Positions 47,787-59,889 are shown, counted from the first letter of the stretch. The stretch is DNA of 64,000 bases from Patiria miniata (GCF_015706575.1 NW_024037074.1:5208001-5272000); one strand, 5' to 3'. The notes: generated by a model not told the origin, from the letters alone. Program-made: numbers and translations.

Positions 47787-50700
47787 TTATGTTGATGCGA
47801 CATCAACGCCATGGGGCGTGCTTCCACGGATTGCAGATGATGACTGGGTGCTTGTCATCTTCCTGATCTGATCGACGCAGATCAGCTTCCCAAGCCCTTT
47901 CCTCCCCGTCTTCTTCCCAACAATGAAGAGCAGGAAGATAGCCAGGCCAAGCAGTGAGTTGAGTACGGCAAAGATCCACTGGAAGAAGTAGGTTGCATCC
48001 TCAACCGCCAGGAAACCCACTAACCAAGTCGCCCCCAGCAGTAGACTTATGGGCAGCATGAGTCTACCGTGACGGATGGAGGCATCTAGGTGGGTCTCAC
48101 GGCGGGTTACTGAGGACTCGATGCGCTGACAGACGAGACGACGCACGAGGAGGATGAAGATGAAGACGTTGAAGAGCAGCATCATGCCAACTGGGAGGAG
48201 GACGCAAAAGTAGAGTGCGTTGCCAGGTGTTAAGAAGCAGCTAGATAATGAAGCAAGGCAGGTCAGTGTGTTTTAATCACTCTTCTTTGGAAGATTATTA
48301 CACTGGGATAAGTTTGCGGATACAATGTGTGACATATCTAACTCTTTAAGACGATCACATTAACTTCAAGTTAATATCAAGTTAACCATCCAATATTTAA
48401 TTCTCGCAGGTTATGCTTCACAGGGCGTTTTTGCAAATCTGACTGAAGTAAGGTCGAGTAAGAACATGCTCTCATTAACAACAATGTAAAACTCGTCTAT
48501 ACAGTAGTCAGTCTTGATCTCTACAGTACGGAGCTTTTAAAGGGACATAGATGAAAAAAAAATTGAAAACATCTTCGTTAGAAAGAAAAAAATCTGCGTT
48601 CGAACGAAAAAAATCTGCGTTCGAACGAAAAAAAATCTGCGTTCGAACGAAAAAAATCTGCATTCGAACGAAAAAAATCTTCGTTCGAACGAAAAAAATC
48701 TGCGTTCGAACGAAAAAAAATCTGCGTTCGAACGAAAAAAATCTGCGTTCGAACGAAAAAAATCTGCGTTCGAACGAAAAAAAATTTCGTTCGAACGAAA
48801 AAAATCTGCGTTCGAACGAAAAAAAATCTGCGTTCGAACGAAAAAAATCTGCGTTCGAACGAAAAAAATCTGCGTTCGAACGAAAAAAAAATCTGCGTTC
48901 GAACGAAAAAAATCTGCGTTCGAACGAAAAAAATCTGCGTTCGAACGAAAAAAAAATCTGCGTTCGAACGAAAAAGAGAAACAAAAGAGAAACAATTATT
49001 ATCTATAATTCATAAAATACCTGAGACAGTTTAGCTATTCCTATTGGTCGAGAGCCCGTCATGTGGCCGGTATTAAACGGATGATAAAAGACATGGCTAG
49101 CTGGTCTTAAAAACTTTTCCAGTGTCACAATAAAATGTTGACTCCTTAAAATCCAGTGCCTCTTACCGTTTTATTGGTTGAACGTTCACAATCCTCACGT
49201 AGGCATGCGCAACACTACCGGCGAGTCAGAATTTTATAGTTCTAAATTCAAAACGCAACGCCCCAGGTGCGTTCTGCGCGACATCGCGAATTTCCGTATT
49301 CGTGACCTAAAGTGTGACGTCATCTCAGGTAAAGGTCTCACTGTTACAGAGCTTTATTTCAGCATCAAAAGTTGCCAGGATTTTTCGGTTTCGCTGATAT
49401 AAATCTCCTCTTTGACGATTCCTTGTAAATCTGTCAGTGTATGGGAGCAAGCCAATGAGCAAACTTTTCTCACAAATACTTTCAGTGAGCAAACTTTTGG
49501 TTAACAATTTGAACAGAAAACCCCTAAACTGAACAGTGCCTTGCTGAAATGACATCACAGAAATAGCGCCCTCAGTTGTCCACAAAAACAAAAAAAGTGT
49601 AAAGAAGGGTACTTTTTAATAAAATTAACCAAAAAAGGGATTTTAAATAGTTTCCACATTCTAGAGGAAATACCTGCACAAAACATGTTCCTAAGAAAAA
49701 TCCATCTCATAAGGACCCTTTTATACTTACTATTCGTCCTCGAGTTCCCACTGTCCAGTGACCAAATACGGCACCACGAACGTGCAGGCCACGATCACCA
49801 TTGGCAAACCTTATAAACCACTAGAAATACCTTTAAGTTTGTGAGTTTCTACTGAGTATATTACAGCTGCAAGTTCACCTCTTAATAAAGTCCGTCTTCA
49901 CGTTGATAACTGAAAGCTTTTATAGCAGTTAGTTTCAAACGCACCTCGAAAACGTTTCACGACTTAGGTTTCCAGAAAATGAAGAACAAAAACGCTCTAC
50001 AAAGTGTCTACATTTAAAGCTGTAATGTCGATTTTGTTTCGTACAGCAATTTTGTATTGGACCTGTATAGGCATGGAACTCCACCCAAGATTTGTTGCAA
50101 TTCTACACTTCTGATGAAGAGTGAGTTCAGAATGGTCTCACTCTATTGACTCGCCGACCCCAAGGCCTAACCTTCAACAATACTTTTAAGAGGGCGACTG
50201 ATGTACATGTCATTGATGAGGAAATCTAAAACTAACCCCAACAGAACAGCAGCATCTTCAACAGATATCCAGTCATCAGTCCCCTGCGCGTGATGACAAG
50301 CAGGTAGAAAAGATTCAGCGCCTCGGCCGAGGCCCAGCAGACGGAGGTCAGAAAGAAGTAGTGGATCAGAGCGCCCATGATGACACAGGTGACCGGGGAC
50401 TGAGCCTGTTCTATACCGGCCAGAAAGACGGCATACAAGGCTAGCAGGGATACGCACAGGTTGATCACGGACTTCTTCGCCGGGTTGTTTCTAAGCTCAC
50501 TGTTTCATCGAAAGCAGAATCGTTATTTTTTTAAACATGCGGTTGACAAGAATCCTAACAAGTTAAAGGGCCCATGCAATATAATTTTTTAATGTATTCC
50601 TTGAAAATGCACCTTTGTGTCCCACTCAACCTTATTTTCAATTTTCGTTTTGCCATTTTCAAGGGTATTTTGCTTTTGTGGTTTCTTAATGCAAATTTAC

Positions 50701-53700
50701 ATATTCAAAAGCAAAAGCGTGATTTCATTTCAATTCAGGCAGAAATCTGCATCTTAAAGCTACTTCTGCACCAAAAGCTGACAGCATTTTGGATTTCTTG
50801 CGGTTGTAGTTGCGGTTGTAGTTGCAACAATTCGTCGCAGTTTGGACAAAAGACCACTAAACTGAACAATGTTTCCCTGAAATAACAAAGCAACAACGCC
50901 CTCAGTCGTCAGGAAAAACACGTAACATTTTTTAATGTTAATGAAAAATCAAAAAGGGGTGTAAATCAAAAAGGGGTGTCAAATAGGGGTAGAAAGTTGC
51001 ACAGAATAATTTTCCTACGTAAAATTCCTCTTATGATCCCTAAACTTGAGGAAAACAGACTTTTTTAACGCACGTTATTCAATATCTGGTACTTTAAATA
51101 ACATGACTGGCGAAACTTGGCCATAACCATCATAACACAATTCTCACCCATGCACCAAGCAAGCCATAATAGTCAGAAGCAGCGCCCCGATCGATACTGC
51201 ACAGCCGACCTTGCTGATGATATCCAACGCAAAATTGTCAATATCACCATAATAACTCTGAGAAAACAAAACAAAAACAGACAGCATGCAATAAACAGCC
51301 ACACAAAAAACTCAGGTTTGCACACCCCCACAAACAGAAGAATGTAATTTAAATCAATTACACCTTTAGACTCACCAGTAGAATAGCGAAGTTAGTCAAG
51401 TGATTGCAGTCACAGGCCACGGGACGTTGACCAGGGTTGACCGTGGACTGAGAACATCCCTCAGTGGACCAGTTGCTGGCAGCAGTGTCCCAGAAGACAC
51501 AGATTGACTCACCTGTCAGTGATGTCTAAAACAAATGAAAAATATCTTGAGTACCATCAAAATGCGACCTTGTTCAATTTGTATTTGTAAAAACAAACAA
51601 AAAAGACTTACATGGGCAGTAAACGAAACAAGGGGATCGGGTCCAAGAAACTCGTGACAAAAAAATATTTACCTCATTCAACAATTTCGAATCAAATTTT
51701 TGGTATGCTTTTGGCTTGGATGGAATAAATTTTAAGCTTTCTTTTAAATTTTCATATTTGTGTCCGAATGTTTTCGATGTCACTAACGTCCAGAGAAATG
51801 AAAGACGCTACAACAGGGCTCATCAGGTTTTCAATGATTTGATCTCGGTCTCCGACGATAGCTGATACGATGCGACTGTTCACTAACAGTTGTCTCCCGT
51901 CAGGAAAGCTTAGCGACTCGGGTGTGGCTAACTGAAACAGTTTTGAGGTCTGGTACACGGCGAAAACAACAGGCAAATTTATCCTGGAACCTGCATGAAA
52001 CAAATTAATTGTCACATACTTTGATTTAAAAACAATTCAATTCGCCTTAGTTCCTGACATAACTGTCCCTGTTTCCCTCTTTGCATTTCTTACAAAAATA
52101 CTTCGTTGCATGTTTTTCTTCACCTTGTTCATCATCCAATTTCAGAGCTTCTCCGGGAAGACCAATGAATGCTTCGGCGTCATCCCGTGGTTCGGTCACC
52201 GAACTCAACTGACCCTCATTGTTCTGCAGTGTGTCATCGAGGAACCCGCCTCTAGGGATGCTAGCGTAGCTTATGCCGGAATCGGTGTCTAAATCTGGGC
52301 CAAGTACGACGACATCAACAGCTAGGTTCGACAGGTTGTCAATCGTCAGGTTTTCCTGGATGTACGTCAGCTGTGTCTCGAAGGTTTGGAGGATCCTTCC
52401 AGCAGCATCATCATCACTCTTTTCGAAGATTTCGTTAGGCAGATTGAGAACGTTGTCGACAGTCTTGACGACGTTTACGCTCACCTTTTGTACACAAATT
52501 GTCAGAACAAAACTTATTGTTTCTAACGTCCAAGATGCAAACACACTTTAATTTAAAAAAGAATCTAAAGCTCGTTTGCTTTGAAATCCGCCCCAGCGAA
52601 TGGCGCGTGCACTATTGAGACAATTTATAACGATCAGTGAGAATGAGGAATATGGATCTTCATATCTTGACATTGTGCCTGGAGACTTGGATTGGTTACA
52701 TTTGCTATATTCTCCAGAACTGTTGCCGTCAGAGAGAGCTCATTCCCTTCAATGTCTTCGTTGATTAAGCTCGATGTCGCGTTCTTCAGCGTAGCGGACA
52801 CTTTAAGAGCATTGGTTTCATGTACCACAACCTACGCTTAAAGAAAATGAAGATGATGCCTATTAAGTAAATATTAAGTAATTTTTTAGTAAATCGCCAC
52901 ATATGCTTACCATCCAAACAATTTCTGATTCTCATTACAGGATTTTACTTTTGCATGTAATACCTGGCTCCAGTATACAGGTAGCCTGCTCACAGAGCTT
53001 AAGTACCCTCTAAGTTCATGACGCGTTGTATCATTCTTTGAACAAACCCCAACCCCAACCCTAACCGGTTGTGCAGGCAAATTGCGAACTGTACTAGCTG
53101 TCGTTTGATGGAACTGTTTTCTTTCTTCGTATAAATATAGGTGACAAATTCCATGTGGCATCTCGAGAAAAATCGCTTTGTCGGTCATAATCCATGCATT
53201 GCATAAACTATGTTTATGTCGCTATTATCTAAACTACCTTGAGTCATTTCCATGCGCTCAAGATTTTCGATTTCAATTTTACGTAGGTAATGATGAAGAG
53301 GAAAGGTCTATGGCCTACCTGTGCCAGGAATTCTAAGATGTCACCAACTTCACACTCTGTTTGAACCCCACACTCATTCGATTTACCGGTTGATTCGATG
53401 TGGCAAGTGTACACTGAAAACAAGATGGTTTTTAACATTGTAAGGTTCGAAACCAAATGTGTCTGTCCTTTAGTTCTTGCGCAGGCTTCTGTGTTTAATT
53501 GCTAGGTTATTTTTGTTGTCATTATTTATTATACAAATACTGAGTGACTCAGAGTGGAATGGGATGAATATTATCGCAAGGTAAATCTGGACTTTTTATT
53601 TCACTAGTGAAATGGAAAAGTCCAGATTTCAATATTAATAAAGCGATAATATTCCACCCATTGCACAATTTAAAGTCACTCAATATTTATTTTATATAAC

Positions 53701-56700
53701 TGACTTTCAGATCCTCGCCATTTGATTTACGGTTAAAATGAACTTGTACTTCAATACAAAATTGGTGGGAAATGAATTTCTCTCTTCCAAACCCAACCCT
53801 TCACGAAATGTTTGAATACAGGACCAAACTACCTATATCAGTAAGGAAATTGTATTTCTGTTAATTGATTAAAAAAATGAAGAAAAAAGCATACTGTTTG
53901 TTTCACATGCAATTCCTCGAAAGCCTTCAGAACAATTGCAGTAGATTTGATCCCCAGACGAACTCGTGTAACAAGTCCCACCATTCTGGCAAGGTGAAGA
54001 TGAACACGGATGCGATGATACTGTTAATTATAAACACACTGCAATATTCAAGCAAAGTACCTCAATCAGAAATCTATAGATTTATGGGCCCGGCAATTCA
54101 AGTGTCTGATCTTTAAAGGGGTTTCTGGAAATACATGTTACGAGTGATTGGCAGAGTCAATGCTTTAGTCAATGGTGACTAAAAGATGTCAACATAAACC
54201 AGCTGTGTTTTGTCGGTGTATCTGTTCAAAGCTGAACTAGTGGAATACTTGATGATACCAACGCGGGTCTCGTGCGCACTGATGTTGAAGTTGTCCACGA
54301 CATTTGATACGAAGTTCTTGGTCTGCTCAAAGTCAGTAGATCCCACACTCCCTGAACTATCCAAGACAAAGACAAGATCTATGTCTTGGACGCATTCTAG
54401 ACAAACAGGAATGACATTTATTATGATAAACTAACAAACTGTAACACGAATCAACGCACAATGACGCAACCAACCGAATGTCCAACTGACTGACCGACTG
54501 ACCAACCAACCTACTGACCATTTGATTGAACGAACAGTCGACCTCCGACTATTTCGTATAGCAAAAATCTTGGCTTCACATGAGCACATGACCAGTGACA
54601 TGCCGACCACTTCGAAAACTACAGACAGAAAGAAAATCCCAAAACAACTATACGAATGTAAAAAAAAAGATATTCACAACCTTTCCCCGTATTTGTACTT
54701 TTAATCCAAATAGTGTTGTTGGTTTCCATGTCTTACCTTCACTTTCAAGAGCTCGGACCTTCCTGATGAAATTCTCCACCGTACCTGTCGGTTGATCGTG
54801 GTATCCAACTCTCCATAATGACGCTTGATTATTCAGTCCCTGTCAAAACATCCAAAAAGAAAGCACTCAATAACTCTTCTTAAATCGTGGAAAAACTTTA
54901 AAAATAAAACACCAGTGTTGGAGGTCTCGAGGCCGGCCTCGGCCTCGAGGCCGGCCTCGAGGCCGATTTTCATGGCCTCGGCCTCGGCCTTGGCCTCGGA
55001 GGTTCAATGCCTCGGCCTTGGCCTCGGCCTCGGAGCCTTCCGGCCTCGGCGAATCGGTCGAGGCCGGCTCGAGGCCGCCTATTTTGATGTGTTTTCTATT
55101 CTAATTAATTTTATTTGTTTACCGTATCAAACCCTCGAGATTCTGCTGCAGTGGGTTCCGTGAAACGAACGCATACAATGTATACGCACGAATGAACTGG
55201 AAATGGTTGCATTATACGTACTCACGTACGTAGCATTTTCGCCTAGCCTGCGCTTCGGCTTTCCAAGTGCGTGCAAGCATTATAACTGTTACCACGTGCC
55301 AGACTACATAAGTCTGGCACCATTCCCATTTGCGTACAATAACATGTGGTAGTAGACTAGTCTGGTCGCAGTGTTGTACAAAATTTTCTCGTTTCGCCTC
55401 TGTACCCCGACCTTTAAAAATAATTTGCGGTAAGGTGCGGCAAGCTTAATCATTTCTTTTTATAGGCCACTGTTTCAGTAAAAGTCTGAACTTTCTGGGT
55501 ACGATCGTGTGTAGAAGTCCGTACCATTTTCCCCCCATAAAGATATGATAAAAACAATTACGATTTATCAAGTAGATTTTATTTTTACACGGCAATTTCA
55601 ATGAAAGTTCCGGCTCACACGGTAATGTTTGGCGCAAATGGTCAATATGGAAAGTGCGATTTCATAATTCGTTTTTCCATCCAAATGAATGCAAAGTTCT
55701 GAATGAATGTTTTAATAATAAGAGTCAGTATTCCTCGTGGTACCAGGATACTTTTTTGTATTTTTAGAGCCATGTTGATACTTATTACATGTATAAGCAC
55801 GGTTTGAAATTGACTAATTTTGCGTGGTTACAGATATACGGCCAAAACCTCTGGAATCCCTACCTCTTGCCATGATCTTAAAATTCTTCGAAGCCATTGG
55901 ATTCAAATCGGATGATCCGAGAATTCATGGTCATTTTGATGAACTGAGTGAGTGATATCATGCACGCATGTTCCGTGTTACTTGGAGCGGGATTGGCCAT
56001 TGCCAGACTTTGACTGGTACCGCTGTATTAACGGTGATAATGCGTGGACACTTATCCCGTTGTACGAGCGGGATTGGAACTATGCTTTGCCCGTGCGTAA
56101 CGGCGGGCCATCTGGCATTGTCTGGTCGCATCGCGGTGTTTGCTCGGGCGCGCGCCTGGACAGTGCGAAAGTCGGGGGGGGGGGGGTCGTAACTTTTTGG
56201 TTATGAGTGGTAAAAACCTGACTCAAAAATCAAGTTGTTGTTTATTTAATGGGGATTCCTATGATATTAAGCATTTTGATAGGTTTTTAAAATGATATTA
56301 ATAAGACATGCTAAAAGTAAACGATGTAAATCTTACAGAATAGAAACTCAAAAGTTGGCCATTTAAATTGTTGTATCTCCAAAGGGCAAACACCTATGAG
56401 ACTGATTCAAACGCCATTGATTTGTTATGTAATTTGCTTTCAGTGATACAAAACTTGAGATTTCTTTCTTTAAAAAATTAAACTCCCTACAACAGGAAAC
56501 CCATTGCAAGCTGTACATTTTTTAAGCCAGGTACTGCAAAACTCAGTGAATTCAACTGAAAAGATGTTAAAACTCCAACATAATCTTAGCCTTGTTTTAG
56601 TGATTTATATTTTATTATGTGTTTTGATAGCTTGCCTCGGCCTCGGCCTTGGCCTCGGAGGTGGTGGCCTCGGCCTTGGCCTTGGCCTCGTGGTTGTGGC

Positions 56701-57726
56701 CTCGGCCTCGGCCTTGGCCTCGGAGGTTGTGGCCTCGGCCTTGGCCTCGGCCTCGGAGGTTGTGGCCTCGACTACAACACTGTAAAACACCAATAATTCA
56801 AAACAATTCAGTATATTTCAAACAGTTAGGTCACTCCCCCCTCCAGTCCCTAAATGCAAACAAATCACCTAGCATATAATGCAAGAAACAGGGATAGTTG
56901 TGAAAACCAAAGTATATTTGGGGGGATGGAGTGACAAATCTTTTGGACCTGTTTTCAGACGAAGTTGTTGAGATCTTGGTTTATTTTGGGTACATTTTGC
57001 ACCACAAGATGACAAGGCAATTTAAATTTTGACATACTCCTGGGATAATAAAATGTGGGCTTAGACTGTGAAAATACAGCCGAGCAGCCACGGCCGAATA
57101 CAGAGGTTTACGACAGTCTCGCCAAGTACTCCGGCTCCAGTTTATGCCCAGGATCTGCTGGATGTCATTAAAGATGGAAGCGTAACTCGGGTTGTTGTAC
57201 AATCCGAAGGTGATGTCATAGACAGAGCGGTCCACTCTCCATATTCCGCCGTGGTACATATCGCAATCGTAGGTGATGGACGCAGTTCCGTCAGCGGTTT
57301 CAACCCAAGCGATGCGCCGAATGAACCTGTAGTTTGCGCGCAGATCCGTGTTCAGTGCCGTCAGGCGATCGATCTTCGACACGGTAGCCTCCACGACAGC
57401 CGTGCCGCGTGCTCCGGGAAGGATAGTCAGGTCTGTTCCTTGCTGGGAGCGAGCCGGCTCGGAAAAGAAGGCAGCAATGCTGACCAGCACAAGAAGACCT
57501 GGCGAGAGAAATTGTACGAAGAAAAAATGTGTAAATCATCCTTTGCGCTGAATCGCCGTGTGAAACAATTCGTCTCAATAATGAGACGAATGAATGTATA
57601 CATAATTATTGTCTCTACAGAATAAACAAAAACAAAAATAGAATGTCGTGGGCTGACGAGCTTAACTTATGTCATTACTAATGTTGGAAAATAAGTTTAA
57701 TAAAATGCAATACCTCGAGCTAGCAT
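47787..57726 (-). CDS. Adhesion GPCR with lysozyme-like, VWA, EGF, GAIN-GPS and 7TM parts
   Basis: Minus-strand exons: 57726-57714, 57498-57038, 54839-54737, 54396-54200, 54020-53895, 53413-53319, 52831-52700, 52484-52124, 51990-51788, 51525-51376, 51257-51148, 50499-50237, 49809-49731, 48240-47787. The signal peptide MLARGLLVLVSIAAFF spans exons 1-2. Exon 2 has RRIAWVETADG and YHGGIWRVD, which I read as a lysozyme/transglycosylase-like fold. Exon 4 starts a VWA domain (FVLDSSGS, MIDAS DxSxS). Exon 5 is an EGF repeat (CQNGGTC, CNCSEGFRGIACE). Exons 7-9 form the GAIN domain. Exon 10 has the GPS (CVFWD, NWSTEGC, CDCNHLTNF; cleavage expected at HL/T). Exons 11-14 carry the 7TM helices. Phases agree everywhere except exon 4 to 5. 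Omitting exon 4 leaves a clean 849-residue frame. Introns host a hAT-like element and a minisatellite. Confidence 0.85.
48585..48975. repeat. ~21-bp minisatellite, about 18 copies, each with a TTCGAA palindrome
   Basis: The unit is TCTGCGTTCGAACGAAAAAAA, with the A-run varying from 7 to 9 bases and a few substitutions (CATTCG, TTCG). Every unit carries the palindrome CGTTCGAACG. It lies in the last intron of the adhesion GPCR. The open frames of about 150 codons on both strands are repeat translations. Confidence 0.95.
54465..54520. repeat. Degenerate ACTGACC/ACCAACC simple repeat
   Basis: Runs of CAACCAACCGAATGTCCAACT and GACTGACCGACTGACC within an intron of the adhesion GPCR. Confidence 0.6.
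54913..56782 (+). mobile_element. hAT-like element with GGCCTC hexamer arrays and a captured exon (copy 2)
   Basis: 1,870 bp, flanked by the perfect 8-bp duplication taaaacac. It is inserted in intron 2 of the adhesion GPCR, just upstream of exon 3. It starts CAGTGTTGGAGGTCTCGAGG and ends GGCCTCGACTACAACACTG. It is an inverted, near-identical match to 44222-46091. The paralogous exon-3 relic at about 46632-46650 keeps an uninterrupted target (GTGTTGTTTTATTTTAATC). No transposase, so it must be mobilised in trans. Confidence 0.95.
55834..55947 (+). other. Candidate captured glutaminase-like exon inside the hAT-like element
   Basis: It is preceded by a branch-point-like TTGACTAAT and GGTTACAG, and followed by GTGAGTG. 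It is 114 bases and phase 1-1. The open frame includes LESLPLAM, LKFFEAIGFKSDDPRIHG and HFDEL. From memory this lines up without gaps with the N-terminal helical region of kidney-type glutaminases (E..P.........G...SDPR.....D.L). It may be a gene fragment picked up by the transposon. A database search is needed to confirm homology. Confidence 0.55.
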
Positions 57727-59350
57727 AGTCTCTGTTGTTTATGTAAGTCCGATCCAAAAGAAAATGTTGCGATATGGCATTCCTCTCACTCCAGACTTCA
57801 AGCACAAAATGCTGCTAGCACAAGGAAGCGTAGACCACAAACAAATCTGGTTCATGCATGATAGGCGAACGATAGTTTTCTTTAGAAAACCTATTTTTGA
57901 AAGTGCAAGTAGGGCCCGTGGATCAAGGCCGCCCATGCACACGTAACGGAATGAAAAGAAAGAATTGAAGGCTTATGCACGTATATTATTATAATATTGT
58001 AAGCCGGCACCTGGATCGGAGACAATACCAAAGGATTCAATGAATATTCGCCCCAAAAAACCAGACTTTGGATTTCTAAAGTGAACATTAAAGTTCCAAA
58101 CTTTAGAGTCCAGCTGAATATTTTTTTAATGGAAGGGAAGATTCGACCTTCGGTAGGAGTGTTCTGGGGAAACACATGTTATGTAGTATGTGCACTTTCT
58201 CAATAGCCCACACGTCGCACCAATTTTACAACATTGGGTTGGCCACCGACAGGCATTGCAGTGTTACCCGTTTATTTATTCTTTCTTCTTCTTCTTCTTT
58301 TTTTCATGAATTTAATATTTACATTTATACGATTATATGCTAAATAATAATAGTCAACTATGGATCCAATTTTTATATAGATCCCAGATTGTGAATACAT
58401 ACACAGCGACAATCTTTAGAAATAACTTCAACGCTTCTGATACACTTTTCTGTGACTGTGCCATCATTAAATCAATCAAGTTGTGATTTGTATGTTGATC
58501 CTGCACGCCTGCGGAGTGAAAAACCAGAGATAAAAACTCTTGCGAGAAAATACTCTGGAAAACCCCGCTAGACGAATAAGACTAATAGTAGTATGGTTTC
58601 CATTAATTTCTCTAAACAGTACTTTTCCCGTACTGAGAGTTACGACATTGCATGACTTTATGGTCAAAGTGCCCGATTTCAAAATCTAATCTATAAATGC
58701 GATATAATAATAATAATGATCATTAAATATAAACTTGAAGAAGTCGAGCCTGCCGGTGCGCAGATGGTCCATGCTGACTAAGCACCGCCTTATACTCCCC
58801 CTTTTTGCTCCAATCTTCATCCGCGTATGGCGGAGTGACATTTGAGAACTACAATTCGTTCTAATTCGCCCCGCTCAACCGAACGAAATACCATTTTTTT
58901 TGTGCAGAGGAATATTTCGTGCAGTTTTGTGCTTTTGTAATGAACTGGAGCAATTTTTAGAGCACATTTTTTATGTAGCGCACGCGCACTACCTTGTACC
59001 GGATATTACACTTGAAGGCAATTAATCATTAATTTTACCAGAAATTTAGAGGAAGCTGACATTTTTGTTTGTATCGTAACGCTTTCCATGAATGTTTAAT
59101 GTTGGAATTTGTATGAAGAGAATATGATGCAGGAGTAACCGGCAGATTTAGGCTTAATCATTAGATTAAATACCTTGAACTTTCGTGGAAAATGTACTCC
59201 CAGTTTCTCCTTTAAACCCCAAGCTTTCTTGCATTCCGGATTCAGCAGAATCTACTGAAGCACATGATAGACTGTATTGACTTTGACCCTGTGAATGTAT
59301 TTTCCTAATGAGGTACCTGCTTATCATTGCATGCTCACAAAGACTGGCCA
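57727..59350. other. No gene seen; upstream of the adhesion GPCR
   Basis: It contains CTT-rich simple sequence near 58280-58300 and A/T-rich DNA. No exon-like frames with recognisable motifs. The GPCR promoter presumably lies in the first few hundred bases, but I see no clear TATA box. Confidence 0.45.
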
Positions 59351-59351
59351 A

Positions 59352-59594
59352 CATGGGCGTCGCGAGGGGGGAGGGGGGCAAGGGCCCCCCCCCCCCTGGA
59401 AAAGCAAAAAAAAAAAAAAAAAAAAAAAAGAGGCGCGAAGACAAAGTGGTGTAAATTTAATGAGTTGGGGGGGGGGGGGAAATGTCCCTGCCCCCCTCTA
59501 AAACTGATAAATCGAGAATGTGTTGAGAAATACAAGAATATTTTGGCAAATTTTTTTTTGCCCCCCTCTAGAAAAAATCCTGGCGACGCCCATG
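59352..59594. mobile_element. hAT-like MITE with perfect 8-bp duplication ctggccaa
   Basis: CATGGGCGTCGCGAGGGGG at the left and CTGGCGACGCCCATG at the right, flanked by the perfect duplication ctggccaa. Poly-G, poly-C and a 23-A run are inside. Same family as 9914-10544. Confidence 0.9.
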
Positions 59595-59889
59595 CTGGCC
59601 AATACACAATATGTAAGAGGGAAGCACAAACAATACTTTAGATCAGTGAACAAAATGTAGCCAAGTCGTTTACTGTTAAAAAAAAATAGGCAGTAGACGA
59701 TGGACAGGATAGCAGGCCTATTGCTGAGGCTGTTGCTTTGAAAAACAACGGTTGTGTATATTTGGCCTGAAACAAACACAACAGGTGCCAGTGCAAGGTG
59801 GCGTGGGGTGCGGGTCCGGGGAATTCCCATAAATAGCCCAAAAATTGCCTAAATCACGTTTGTTTAGGCTGTGGACCATGAACTCGAGG

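Noticed and set aside
48585..48975. CRISPR-like appearance of regularly spaced palindromes
   Set aside because: The units are contiguous with no unique spacers, and the genome is eukaryotic.
48551..49015. Long open frames on both strands (NLRSNEK and FFSFERR repeats)
   Set aside because: They are translations of the 21-bp minisatellite in several frames and have no independent support.
53045..53070. Telomere-like CCCCAACCCCAACCCTAACC
   Set aside because: Only a few degenerate units inside a GPCR intron; not a telomere.
57068..57625. 185-codon plus-strand frame opposite GPCR exon 2
   Set aside because: Antisense to an exon with matching splice phases and recognisable motifs; no own splice or domain evidence.
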